This document shows positions 1-7,550 of a stretch of DNA of 16,878 nt, piece after piece. Source of the DNA: an uncultured Polymorphobacter sp. Its GTDB lineage: Bacteria; Pseudomonadota; Alphaproteobacteria; Sphingomonadales; Sphingomonadaceae. The notes below the pieces were generated by a model that saw only the letters and a list, made by a program, of their open reading frames with translations, did no database searches and had not been told where the DNA came from. Each line of letters begins with the position of its first letter. Position 1 is the stretch's first letter. The stretch covers positions 1 to 16,878 of the forward strand of contig CALDHQ010000310.1 in NCBI GenBank assembly GCA_937894055.1, given 5' to 3'. The position numbers were made by a program, and so were the translations under genes.

Positions 1-1049
1 ACCTTGTCCTCGATCTTGAGCACCAGGTCGGGCGGCACCTGCGCGCCGCCGCCGGCCAGCGCCACAAGGCTGCTGGTGTCGCTGGTCAGGAAGTCGGGGT
101 GGTTGATCAGCTCGCGCGCCATCACCGGCACGCCGCTCATCGATGACACGCGCTCGCGCGCAATCAGCTTCAACGCCTCGCCGGCATCCCAGCGGTACAT
201 CATCACCAGCTTGCCGCCCGCCGCCGTCGTCGCATAGGCGCCGCAGTTGTTCGCGGTAACGTGGAACAGCGGCGTGGTGATCAGCGTCACCGGAATTGCT
301 GCTTCTGCAGGCGGTTCGATGCCGGTGGCAAGGTGCATGGCACGCGCCGTCGAGGCGCCAGCATACATCAGGTTGAACAGGTTCGCGACGCAGCCGCGGT
401 GCGTCAGCTGCGCGCCCTTCGGGTTGCCGGTGGTGCCGCTGGTGTAGAAGATGCAGGCGTCAGCTTCGGGATCGACCGCCACGTCGGGCATCGCGCCGCC
501 GGCAGCAACGACTTCGTCCCACGTTGTCACGCCGGCATGCGCTGCCGCCAGCCGTACGCCGACCAGCTTGACACCCGCCACCATGTCGGGCCGCGCCTGG
601 ACGCGCACCAGCCGTTCATCATCGAGGAACAGCACCTTGGGCGCCGAGTCGCCGAGCGCATAGGCCATCTCGTCGGTCGTCCACCAGGCGTTCATGCCGA
701 CGACGGCCACGCCGACCGACACGCAGGCCCAGTAAATCACCATCCATTCGGGGAAGTTGCGCAGCGCCACCGCGACGCGGTCGCCGGGCTTGACGCCGTT
801 CGCCAGCAGCCACCCCGCCACTGCATCGGCCTTGGCGTGCGTCTGCGCATAGGTCAGCGTCTCGTCGCCGTAGACGAGGTAGGGCCGGTCGGCGAAAGCG
901 GCGGTCGACAGCCAGAATTCACGAACACTCGGCGGCGCGTTCTTGTAGTTGCGCAGGCGCTGGCCGAGGACCTCGATCTCTTCGATCTCGAATGCCCCGC
1001 CCGGGCCGGTCAGTTCAGCGCGCGCTTGCGCCAGTTCCGCATAATGCAT
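1..1049 (-). CDS. Acyl-CoA synthetase / AMP-forming CoA ligase, N-terminal part (cut by left edge)
   Basis: This is an ANL-superfamily adenylating enzyme, which activates a carboxylic acid to an acyl-AMP and then transfers it to CoA. The reading frame is open from the ATG at 1047-1049 to the window edge, giving 349 codons against a usual family length of about 540-560, so roughly 60% is present. The protein starts MHYAELAQARAEL. The ATP/AMP-binding loop YTSGTTGNPKGAQ lies at residues 202-214, and a TTPLFH-type segment follows it, as in fatty-acyl and aryl-CoA ligases. A purine-rich GGGGAA ribosome site sits about 6 nt upstream of this ATG. It follows the tandem HxlR regulator by 48 bp on the same strand and is probably in its operon. 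The missing C-terminal lid domain and the lack of a readable acid-pocket signature leave the substrate unknown. Given the divergent Rieske oxygenase, an aromatic or branched acid is possible, but that is inference. Confidence 0.93.
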   Translation of the reverse strand, partial: MHYAELAQARAELTGPGGAFEIEEIEVLGQRLRNYKNAPPSVREFWLSTAAFADRPYLVYGDETLTYAQTHAKADAVAGWLLANGVKPGDRVAVALRNFPEWMVIYWACVSVGVAVVGMNAWWTTDEMAYALGDSAPKVLFLDDERLVRVQARPDMVAGVKLVGVRLAAAHAGVTTWDEVVAAGGAMPDVAVDPEADACIFYTSGTTGNPKGAQLTHRGCVANLFNLMYAGASTARAMHLATGIEPPAEAAIPVTLITTPLFHVTANNCGAYATTAAGGKLVMMYRWDAGEALKLIARERVSSMSGVPVMARELINHPDFLTSDTSSLVALAGGGAQVPPDLVLKIEDK

Positions 1050-1097
1050 GGCGAATTCCCCATTGACTGATAAGCGACCGGTTTTCCGGTTCGACCG

Positions 1098-2009
1098 TCA
1101 ACGCATAGCGTGGTTGACGCTCACGGCAAGTGCCGATGCGTTTGCAACCGCCGCGTCGGGCAAAAATGCCGACGGCAGGAAGGCGGCGCCGCAGCTGCGA
1201 TGCACCAGTCGGATGGGGGCACGGGTGCGCGCGACCAGCCAGTGATCGGCCCAATGCTGGATGGCGACCAGCACGCCGTACAGGTCGAGCCCGCGCGGCG
1301 TCAGCCAATAGCCCTCCCCGCCCGGCGTCAGCAGCCCGAGCGCCTGCAATCGCTCAAGCCGGTTCGACAATATGTTGGCGGCAATACCGGTGGCGTCGCG
1401 CAACGCCCCGAAGCGCCGCACGCGCATGAAGGCGCAGACGAGGATTTCGATGCCCCATTTGTCACCGAAGATGTCGAGGCTGGCGGCAAGCCATGGCAAC
1501 GCTTGCCCGTCGGCGCTGTCGAGGCTTGAACGCCGCGTCGCGCGCTGTTTGGCCGGCAGCGCCGCAACGCCGCGGCCGGTAACCTGCAGTGCGACGCCGC
1601 GCGCGTCGGCATCTGCACCGCACGCCGCACATGCCATCACGGCGCGCAAGGTGCGCCCGCCAAGCAACCGCGCCGGCGGCGGCACAGCACCGTGCGCAGC
1701 CTCCCAGCGCAGCATTTCGTGAAGCACCGGCAGGAATGCCTCGCCCGCCGGGGTCAGGCGATATTCGTGGCGCAGCGGTCGCAGGCAATACGGCAGCTTG
1801 ACCACCAGCCCGGCACCTTCCAGCGTCCGCAGCCGCAGTGCCGCCAGCCGCGCCGGCACGCCACCGTCGACCAGGGCCGCAAACCGTGTTGCACCGCCCG
1901 CCAGCAACGCCAGCAGCATCAGCGTCCAGCGGTCGCACAGCAGGTCGGCCGCCTGCCGCACCGCGACGAGAATCGCGGCAGTTGCGCGCGGCGACGGCGG
2001 TTCGCTCAC
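1098..2009 (-). CDS. Transcriptional regulator with two tandem HxlR winged-helix domains
   Basis: This 303-aa protein has two HxlR-type winged helix-turn-helix domains in one chain. Domain 1 spans about residues 20-105 (DRWTLMLLALLAG near 26-38, then a RLRTLEGAGLV recognition-helix segment and YRLTPAGEAFLPVL wing). Domain 2 spans about 176-260 (DKWGIEILVCAF near 183, SNRLERLQALGLL, YWLTPRGLDLYGVL). Most HxlR proteins are about 100-150 aa with one domain and dimerise; here two copies are fused, which could give a monomeric or pseudo-dimeric DNA binder. Short Cys motifs follow each domain (CAAC at 127-130 and HRSCG near 270-274), possibly a redox or metal site. The start is GTG at 2009. Its GTGA overlaps by 4 nt the TGA stop of the upstream DUF3237 gene, indicating translational coupling. 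It probably controls its own operon and the divergent Rieske oxygenase; that regulatory target is inferred. Confidence 0.9.
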   Translation of the reverse strand: MSEPPSPRATAAILVAVRQAADLLCDRWTLMLLALLAGGATRFAALVDGGVPARLAALRLRTLEGAGLVVKLPYCLRPLRHEYRLTPAGEAFLPVLHEMLRWEAAHGAVPPPARLLGGRTLRAVMACAACGADADARGVALQVTGRGVAALPAKQRATRRSSLDSADGQALPWLAASLDIFGDKWGIEILVCAFMRVRRFGALRDATGIAANILSNRLERLQALGLLTPGGEGYWLTPRGLDLYGVLVAIQHWADHWLVARTRAPIRLVHRSCGAAFLPSAFLPDAAVANASALAVSVNHAMR

Positions 2010-2470
2010 AGAATCTCGAACAAATGGTAGCGCGGGCCACCCGCCCGCTGGTGGCCGATGCCGACGACGATCGTGTCGTTGAGCCAGCGGTAGGCTTCCG
2101 CGCCCGCCTCGAAGCGTGCCACGGTGCGCAGCCGGTATTCATCGTCACCCAGCCGTTCACCACGGTTGAAACGCGCCATCACGTCGTCAGGTGCGCGAAA
2201 GCTGCCCTGATAGGTCAGGTAGAGCCGCGCACCGTCATCGGTCAGCAGCGCCAGCCGCACATCGATGAGCATCACCCCGTCGGCACGGTTGATCACCCAG
2301 TCGGCACCACCTGGCAGCACCGTGCCGCGCAGCCGGTCACCGCTGAAGCTGCCGCCGGCAACGGGGGCGATGCGGCGACGGCCGGCCGGCGTCGCGCCGA
2401 TCGACAGCATTTCGGCAAACGGCACATCAAGGTCGAGCACCATCAGCGGCGCGCTTTGCAACTGGACCAT
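2006..2470 (-). CDS. DUF3237 (UPF0311) family protein
   Basis: This 154-aa protein matches the DUF3237 family, small beta-barrel proteins of unknown biochemical role that often occur beside catabolic genes. Characteristic segments are GRRRIAPVAGGSFSGDRLRG (residues about 30-49), VLPGGADWVINRADG (51-65), a TDDGARLYLTYQG strand and the late YRWLNDTIVVG. I chose the ATG at 2468-2470 because a strong GGGGAGG ribosome site lies 5 nt upstream and a TATAAT box lies 25 nt further up. An in-frame ATG at 2488 sits almost at the predicted transcription start and lacks a ribosome site. No signal peptide or membrane segment is seen, so it is probably cytoplasmic. It is first in an operon with the tandem HxlR regulator (4-nt overlap) and the acyl-CoA synthetase. 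Its role there is unknown. Confidence 0.88.
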   Translation of the reverse strand: MVQLQSAPLMVLDLDVPFAEMLSIGATPAGRRRIAPVAGGSFSGDRLRGTVLPGGADWVINRADGVMLIDVRLALLTDDGARLYLTYQGSFRAPDDVMARFNRGERLGDDEYRLRTVARFEAGAEAYRWLNDTIVVGIGHQRAGGPRYHLFEIL

Positions 2471-2494
2471 ATCGACCTCCCCGTTCATTGCACA

Positions 2495-2500
2495 ATTATA
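2495..2500 (-). promoter_or_regulatory. Perfect TATAAT -10 box for the DUF3237-HxlR-ligase operon
   Basis: On the minus strand this is an exact TATAAT hexamer within AT-rich DNA in an otherwise GC-rich window. It predicts transcription starting near 2488, giving a leader of about 18 nt that holds the GGGGAGG ribosome site of the gene starting at 2470. The matching -35 region (about 2518-2523) is poor against TTGACA, as is common for regulated promoters. A small inverted repeat, GCGT-TG-ACGC at 2514-2523, overlaps that -35 position and could be part of an operator. Confidence 0.6.
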
Positions 2501-2513
2501 GCATGTTTCTGAT

Positions 2514-2534
2514 GCGTTGACGCTAATATATAGA
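2514..2534 (+). promoter_or_regulatory. Possible divergent promoter/operator ahead of the Rieske oxygenase
   Basis: The 127-bp divergent region is AT-rich near its centre. On the plus strand TATAGA at 2529-2534 could act as a -10 box (4 of 6 matches), but no good -35 hexamer lies 17 bp upstream. The GCGTTGACGC inverted repeat at 2514-2523 overlaps both putative promoters and is a candidate regulator site. This is weak pattern evidence only. Confidence 0.3.
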
Positions 2535-2597
2535 ATCCTGGTTGCATAGTGTAATTGACTGCGTATCATCGGCTCAAACAACCGGGGAAGACTCACC

Positions 2598-3968
2598 ATG
2601 TCCGCAGCGATTCCGGCCGGCCGTCCAGCGCCGTCGGTGCAACAGGTTTATGACCGCGACACCAACCCCGCGCCGGCCGTGCTGCGCGCCGAATCGCCGG
2701 CCACCGGCCAATCGACCGCCGACGTTTCGGCCGAACGCTATTTTTCGAAGGACTGGCACGACCGCGAAGTCGAACAAGTTTGGCGCCGGACTTGGCAACT
2801 CGCCTGCCGCATCGAGGAGATCCCCAATGTCGGCGACCATGTCGTTTACGACATCGTCCATGATTCACTGATCGTCGTCCGCACCGGCCCCACTGAAATC
2901 CGCGCCTATGTGAACTCCTGCCTGCACCGCGGCACGCGGCTCCGCGACGGCGGCGGCTGCGTCAAGGCGCTGCGCTGCCCGTTCCACGGCTTCACCTGGA
3001 ACCTCGACGGCAAGCTGACCGTCATCCCCGGCGGCTGGGACTTCGCGCACATCGACCGCCACGACTTCAACCTGCCCGAAGCCAAGGTCGGCACCTGGGC
3101 GGGCTTCGTCTTCGTCAATCTCGATCCGACGTGCGAGCCGCTTGAAACCTATCTCGAAATCCTGCCCGAACACTTCAACGCGTTCCGCCTCGAAGACCGC
3201 TACAAGGCCGCGCATGTTGCCAAGATCATGCCGTGCAACTGGAAACTGGCGCTCGAAGCCTTCATCGAAGCCTATCACGTGCCGTGCGCGCACCCGCAGG
3301 TCATGGCCTATTACGGCGACGAAAATACCCAGTACGACGTCTGGCCGGGCGTCCGCCATGTCAGCCGGATGATCAGCGTGCAGGGCGTGCCGAGCCCGGC
3401 GCGCGCCAACACCCCCGACGATGTCGTTGTCGAACACATGCGCCGCGACATGCCGTTCTTCGCCGGCAAGCCGATCGACACCAGCGGCACGACGCCGCGC
3501 GCCGCACTCGCCGCCCGCGCCCGCGAAAAGATCGGCAAGTCGTCGGGCACCGACATGTCGGCGCTGTCGGACGCCGAATCGCTCGATCTGATCGAATATC
3601 TGCTGTTCCCCAACATGGTGCCGTGGGGCGGCCAGTCGCTGCCGATCACCTATCGCTTCCGGCCCAATGGCGACGACCCCGAAACCTCGATCATGGAAAT
3701 CATGTTCCTGTTCGCCAAGGCGCCCGACGGCAGCCACCCCAAACCCGCCGAAATCACCTGGCTCGGCATCGACGAGCCCTGGGCGACCGCGAAGGAACTC
3801 GGCTCGGCGGCGATGGTCGCCGATCAGGACACCGACAATCTGAAACGCATCCAGCGCGGCCTGCGCGCTTCCAAAAAACCCGGCGTGACGCTCGCGGCGT
3901 ATCAGGAAAGCCGCATCCGCCATTATCACGCAACACTCGACAGCTACATGGCCGGCGGCAACGGCTAA
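2598..3968 (+). CDS. Rieske non-heme iron oxygenase, alpha (catalytic) subunit
   Basis: This 456-aa protein is an aromatic-ring-hydroxylating or related Rieske oxygenase large subunit, of normal length. The Rieske [2Fe-2S] site is complete: C108-L-H110 and C127-P-F-H130. The mononuclear iron site is visible as EAYHVPCAHP with H227 and H232. The third ligand is probably one of the Asp residues in VADQDTDNLKRIQRG (409-413). The segment NWKLALEAFIEAYH is typical of the family. A GGGGAAG ribosome site lies 7 nt upstream of the ATG. These enzymes use O2 and electrons from a reductase to hydroxylate, demethylate or otherwise oxidise a ring or side chain. No reductase, ferredoxin or beta subunit is next to it, so electron partners must be encoded elsewhere. 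It is divergent from the DUF3237-HxlR-CoA ligase operon and probably shares its regulation. The substrate is unknown. Confidence 0.95.
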   Translation: MSAAIPAGRPAPSVQQVYDRDTNPAPAVLRAESPATGQSTADVSAERYFSKDWHDREVEQVWRRTWQLACRIEEIPNVGDHVVYDIVHDSLIVVRTGPTEIRAYVNSCLHRGTRLRDGGGCVKALRCPFHGFTWNLDGKLTVIPGGWDFAHIDRHDFNLPEAKVGTWAGFVFVNLDPTCEPLETYLEILPEHFNAFRLEDRYKAAHVAKIMPCNWKLALEAFIEAYHVPCAHPQVMAYYGDENTQYDVWPGVRHVSRMISVQGVPSPARANTPDDVVVEHMRRDMPFFAGKPIDTSGTTPRAALAARAREKIGKSSGTDMSALSDAESLDLIEYLLFPNMVPWGGQSLPITYRFRPNGDDPETSIMEIMFLFAKAPDGSHPKPAEITWLGIDEPWATAKELGSAAMVADQDTDNLKRIQRGLRASKKPGVTLAAYQESRIRHYHATLDSYMAGGNG

Positions 3969-4003
3969 GCGGACGCCATAAACTTCGTGTTGACCCCGTC
4001 CGC
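3969..4003 (+). other. Weak inverted repeat just after the oxygenase stop
   Basis: GCGGACG at 3969-3975 is complementary to CGTCCGC at 3997-4003, with a 21-nt loop. It starts directly after the Rieske gene stop codon. No T-tract follows, so it is at best a weak transcript-end structure. Confidence 0.25.
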
Positions 4004-4052
4004 CGAAAGCGAATTACTGTAGCCCGGCGGGTATTGGGGGAGGCCGCAGGTC

Positions 4053-4754
4053 ATGGAACTGCCGATGCACCGGGACGCTAGCCGATCTGCACCCCGCATG
4101 CGCCAATGGTATTTTCCCGTCACCAGCCTGCTGTTGCTGGCGCTGACGCTCATTGGGTTCGGGGACAATCTGGTTACCGACGTCGGCCAGCCGAGCAACC
4201 GCGACCCCAAGTTCATCGTTCACGGATTGTTGTGCGGCGCCTGGATGATTGCGTTGCTGGCGCAGTCCATGCTGGTCAGCCGCGGCAATGTACGACTGCA
4301 TCGCCGCCTCGGCGTCGGGGCGTTCGTCATTGCCATCGGCGTCACGCTGAGCACAATCTGGGTGTTCGTGATGGTGTGGAAGGGCTGGGCGGTGATGACC
4401 CCGGAGGTCAAGGCCAACCGCCTTTTGCTGCCGAGTTTTTCGCTGTTTGTCGGCCTGGCGTGTCTGGCGCGCCGCCGGCCGGACTGGCACAAGCGCCTCA
4501 TCTTCACAGGCACCTTGTTCATGCTCGAACCGGTGCTGGCACGCACTTATGACCCGCTCATTGTGCCGTTGATGGACGGCATGACCGAAGCGCAGATCGA
4601 CGCGGCATTTGTGCCAACATTGCTTGCAGCATGGCTGAGCTTTTTCGCATCGCTGTTCGTCTATGACGCTATGGTCATCCGGCGCATCCATCCGGTGACG
4701 ATCGTGGCGCTGCTGTGGTTTATCGCCGTCTGGGTGACGGTGCAGTTGGTCTAG
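4053..4754 (+). CDS. Conserved seven-helix membrane protein of unknown function
   Basis: This 233-aa protein has about seven predicted membrane segments, near residues 20-36, 55-74, 87-109, 124-139, 149-165, 187-208 and 214-232. Charged loops hold conserved-looking His motifs: IVHGLL (H57), RLHRRLG (H83) and DWHKRL (H146). The layout of a His-plus-helix, LHRRLG and WHKRL resembles DUF2306-like and other small haem- or metal-associated membrane proteins, but I cannot name a family firmly. A strong GGGGGAGG ribosome site at 4036-4043, 9 nt upstream, supports the ATG at 4053 over in-frame ATGs at 4065 and 4098. It ends 18 bp before the convergent AraC regulator gene and starts 84 bp after the oxygenase. 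It could be co-transcribed with the oxygenase, but nothing in the sequence ties it to that function. Confidence 0.8.
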   Translation: MELPMHRDASRSAPRMRQWYFPVTSLLLLALTLIGFGDNLVTDVGQPSNRDPKFIVHGLLCGAWMIALLAQSMLVSRGNVRLHRRLGVGAFVIAIGVTLSTIWVFVMVWKGWAVMTPEVKANRLLLPSFSLFVGLACLARRRPDWHKRLIFTGTLFMLEPVLARTYDPLIVPLMDGMTEAQIDAAFVPTLLAAWLSFFASLFVYDAMVIRRIHPVTIVALLWFIAVWVTVQLV

Positions 4755-4772
4755 TGCAGGGTTGCCGACGGC

Positions 4773-5795
4773 TCAGGCGGCCCGAAGCCCAGGCGCGCGG
4801 CGCCATGCCGACGGGCTGGTCCCGCTCCAGCGCCGGAAGGCCTGGTCGAACGCGGCGTGGCTGGCAAACGCCAGCGCTGCGCTGATTTCACCCACCGGAA
4901 GCCGCGTCATTTCGAGCAGTTCGCGCGCTACGGCAAAGCGGACATCGTCGCGCACCGCTTCGAACGTCAGCCCTTCGGCGACAAGGCGGCGGCGCAGCGT
5001 GCGCGGGGTCAGGCCAAGCGCCGCGGCGGCGCGCGACATTGACGCGTCCTCACCCAGCAATTGCGGGCGCAGCAAATGCCGCAATTTGCGCGATGTCGCG
5101 CCACTGCCCGAACCGAAGGCGCTCCCGGCCTGCTCAAGCAGGCGTACCCGCGCGGCCGGGTCGGCGGATGGCCGCGGGCGGTCGATCGCGGCACCCGGCA
5201 GCACAAGGCAGGTTTGCAGCTGGTTGAAGCGCGGTGCCGCCTTCAGGGCTTGCCGATACGGCGCGACGTCAGCGGGGGTATCGTCGGCGAAATGGATTTC
5301 GATCGGCGCCACCTCCCCGTCCGACAGCGCGCGCACGATCGCACAGCCGATGGCCACACACACCTGATAGAGCTGGCGGCTACCCGGCGCGTTGCCGCCA
5401 TAAATGCCATAGCCGAATGCCACATCGCCATCCATCGGCAGCAAATAGACCACCGCGCCGCTGCAATAGCCGAGTTGCCAGGTGACGAAATCGAGTAGCC
5501 CTTGCCGCAGTGTCGGCGCATGGCACGCCAGATCATGGATCAGCCCGTGCGCATGCCACGGATAGCGTGCGCCGAGCAGCAGCCCGAAATGCGCGCAGCC
5601 GGTCAGTGCCGCAGCGCGTTCGAGCAAAATCAGGCAGTCGGCGAAGTTCAGGCGACTGTCGGGCGTCAGCGCATCAAGGTCGATACCCAGCCCGCGGCTG
5701 ACCTCGGCCGGATCGACGCCGAGGTCGCGCAACAACCCGGCCATCCACGCGAACGCGCCGGCACGCTGGTATGAAACCTCAAGACGGCCGGACAT
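4773..5795 (-). CDS. AraC-family transcriptional regulator with N-terminal arabinose-binding-like domain
   Basis: This 340-aa protein has the architecture of the OruR/ArgR-like branch of AraC regulators. A ligand-sensing domain of the Arabinose_bd type (PF12625-like) covers about residues 20-205, with HAHGLIHDLACHAPTLRQGL at 81-100 as its most typical part. A C-terminal AraC DNA-binding domain has two helix-turn-helix motifs: ASMSRAAAALGLTPRTLRRR (251-270) and GEISAALAFASHAAFDQAF (302-320), then FRRWSGTSPSAWRR. The ATG at 5793-5795 has a GGAGG ribosome site 10 nt upstream. It is divergent from the exported DUF1254/DUF1214 gene with 101 bp between them, so it probably controls that gene, likely as an activator; the inducer is unknown. 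It converges on the membrane protein gene at 4754 with an 18-bp gap. Confidence 0.93.
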   Translation of the reverse strand: MSGRLEVSYQRAGAFAWMAGLLRDLGVDPAEVSRGLGIDLDALTPDSRLNFADCLILLERAAALTGCAHFGLLLGARYPWHAHGLIHDLACHAPTLRQGLLDFVTWQLGYCSGAVVYLLPMDGDVAFGYGIYGGNAPGSRQLYQVCVAIGCAIVRALSDGEVAPIEIHFADDTPADVAPYRQALKAAPRFNQLQTCLVLPGAAIDRPRPSADPAARVRLLEQAGSAFGSGSGATSRKLRHLLRPQLLGEDASMSRAAAALGLTPRTLRRRLVAEGLTFEAVRDDVRFAVARELLEMTRLPVGEISAALAFASHAAFDQAFRRWSGTSPSAWRRAPGLRAA

Positions 5796-5844
5796 GGCGC
5801 CATGTCCTCCAAACTAAAACTGAAGACCGGCATATCTGGTAGCT

Positions 5845-5857
5845 ATTGCGACGCAAT
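5845..5857. promoter_or_regulatory. Perfect 13-bp palindrome between the AraC regulator and DUF1254 genes
   Basis: ATTGCG-A-CGCAAT is an exact inverted repeat in the 101-bp divergent intergenic region, 39 bp before the DUF1254 start. Its place between two divergent genes, one of them a regulator, makes it a candidate operator. AraC proteins more often bind direct repeats, so another regulator is possible. Confidence 0.45.
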
Positions 5858-5896
5858 CCTACAACCCCGTTGCCCAGCAGCAAGGAGTCCCGAAAA

Positions 5897-7441
5897 ATGG
5901 GAAAATCGGTTCAATTTGTCGTCCGTGCATCGCAACTGGCGATCGCCGCGACACTGCTGTCGGTGCCTGCCGTGGCGCAGGTGCTGACCGGTCCGCCGGC
6001 CGATCCCAAGGTCAAATACTCGACCCCGACCCCGCCGGGCGTCGGCACGCCCGACCGCGTCGAAACCAGCCTCGGCACGCTGCGCTTCACCGGCGGCTTC
6101 CCCGACAAGGACACCGCCACCAAGCTGTGGGACAATCTTGATTTCCAGCGCGCGGTGCAGGCCTATCTGCTGGCGCTGCCGCCGGTCAACCAGGCGGCGA
6201 ACCGCAATGCAGTGCGCGCGCTCGGGCCGGTCAACGCGACGATCCCGATCTTCGAGAACCTTGTCGACAGCCGCTCGATCTTCCTGACCGCCAACGACAA
6301 CACCGTCTATTCGTGGGTCTGGGTCGACCTGACCAACGGCCCGCTGGTCGTCGAGATTCCGCCCAAGTCGCTCGGCACGGTCAACGACATGTGGTACCGC
6401 TGGGTCGTCGATGTCGGCATCACCGGCGCCGACAAGGGTGCCGGCGGCAAGTATCTGTTCGTGCCGCCGGGCTATACCGGCGCGATCCCCGACGGCTACA
6501 CCGTCGTCAAACCGCGCACCTTCAACAACTGGATCGTCTGGCGCAATTTCCTCGTCGACGGCTCGACTGCACCCGCCGTTGATCTGGTCCGGAAATACGC
6601 CAAGATCTACCCGCTGGCGTCCGCCGCGACGCCACCGGCATCGATGAACATGGTCAATCTGTCGGGCATGCCGCTCAACAGCGTCGGCCCCGGCGTCAAC
6701 GGCTATTGGGACCTGCTCAACCAGGTCGTGCAGGCCGAACCCGCAGGCTCGCTCGACCCCGTTACCAGCGGGCTGTTCCAGTCGATCGGCATCGTCAAGG
6801 GCCAGCCGTTCGCGCCGGACGCGCGCATGAAGAAGATCCTCGATGATGCCGCCAAGGTCGGCGACGCGACAGCGCGGACGATCTCGTTCCATGCCCGCGA
6901 CCGCATCGGCTTCTACTACCCCGATAGCAACTGGCAGCTGCCGTTCGTCGGCGGCTACACCTTCCAGACCGCGCCGGGTGCGCTCAACCTCGATGGCGCG
7001 GCCTTCTACTATTTCATGGCCACCGGCGTGACGCCGGCGATGGAAGAAAAGATGGTCGGCAAGGGCTCGCAATATGCCTGGACGGCGCGCGACGCGAAGG
7101 GTGAGGCGCTCGACGGCGGCAAGTCCTACCGCCTGCACCTGCCGCCGAACGTACCGGTCAAGGATTTCTGGTCGGTCATCGTCTATAGCGACCAGACGCG
7201 GTCGATGATCCAGACCGACCAGCGCCAGCCCAGCGTCAGCAGCCAGACCAAGGGCCTGCTGGTCAACAAGGATGGCTCGGTCGACGTGTGGTTCGGCCCC
7301 AAGGCGCCCGCCGGCAAGGCGATCAACTGGGTCCAGACGATGCCGGGCACGTCGTGGAACACCATCCTGCGCCTGTACGGCCCGCTTGAGCCCTGGTTCG
7401 CCAAGACCTGGCGCCCGAGCGAAATCGAGCGGATCGACTAG
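5897..7441 (+). CDS. Exported DUF1254/DUF1214 domain protein
   Basis: This 514-aa protein carries a DUF1254 region (about residues 60-210) and a C-terminal DUF1214 region (about 375-510, ending TSWNTILRLYGPLEPWF). Proteins with this pair are widespread, usually exported, and have no settled biochemical function. The N-terminus is a signal peptide: MGKSVQFVVR, a hydrophobic core, then VPAVAQ with likely cleavage after A27. That predicts a periplasmic protein. The ATG at 5897 is chosen because AAGGAG lies 9 nt upstream (5882-5887) and it places the signal peptide at the extreme N-terminus. An upstream in-frame start at 5846 would put a 17-residue basic extension before the signal and would lie inside the palindrome. 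It is divergent from the AraC regulator that probably controls it. Confidence 0.9.
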   Translation: MGKSVQFVVRASQLAIAATLLSVPAVAQVLTGPPADPKVKYSTPTPPGVGTPDRVETSLGTLRFTGGFPDKDTATKLWDNLDFQRAVQAYLLALPPVNQAANRNAVRALGPVNATIPIFENLVDSRSIFLTANDNTVYSWVWVDLTNGPLVVEIPPKSLGTVNDMWYRWVVDVGITGADKGAGGKYLFVPPGYTGAIPDGYTVVKPRTFNNWIVWRNFLVDGSTAPAVDLVRKYAKIYPLASAATPPASMNMVNLSGMPLNSVGPGVNGYWDLLNQVVQAEPAGSLDPVTSGLFQSIGIVKGQPFAPDARMKKILDDAAKVGDATARTISFHARDRIGFYYPDSNWQLPFVGGYTFQTAPGALNLDGAAFYYFMATGVTPAMEEKMVGKGSQYAWTARDAKGEALDGGKSYRLHLPPNVPVKDFWSVIVYSDQTRSMIQTDQRQPSVSSQTKGLLVNKDGSVDVWFGPKAPAGKAINWVQTMPGTSWNTILRLYGPLEPWFAKTWRPSEIERID

Positions 7442-7454
7442 CGCGCAATTGGTA

Positions 7455-7477
7455 GCGGGGGCTGTGGCGGCCCCTGC
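7455..7477 (+). terminator. GC-rich hairpin after the DUF1254 gene, possible weak terminator
   Basis: GCGGGGGC pairs with GCCCCTGC (one G-T pair) across a 7-nt loop, starting 13 bp after the stop codon. There is no T-run behind it, so termination would be weak or Rho-assisted. Confidence 0.35.
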
Positions 7478-7492
7478 CCGACGGCGGCTCTG

Positions 7493-7521
7493 TTGCGTCA
7501 TTACGCCTGCGGGTTTACCCT
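7493..7521 (+). promoter_or_regulatory. Possible weak promoter for the HdeD-family gene
   Basis: TTGCGT (7493-7498) and TACCCT (7516-7521) are 17 bp apart and match sigma-70 hexamers at only three positions each. The position, 29 bp before the HdeD start, fits a promoter, but the match is poor. Confidence 0.22.
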
Positions 7522-7550
7522 ATTGGTCCTGACGGTAGGGGAGACTGACG

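Noticed and set aside
2488..2599. Longer DUF3237 start sites at 2488 and 2599
   Set aside because: The 2599 start would overlap the divergent oxygenase gene and its control region; 2488 sits at the predicted transcription start without a ribosome site. The 2470 start has GGGGAGG 5 nt upstream.
5843..7501. A 552-codon minus-strand open frame across the DUF1254 gene
   Set aside because: It mirrors a well-supported gene, has an Arg/Asp/Val-rich composition typical of antisense frames and would run through the AraC/DUF1254 control region.
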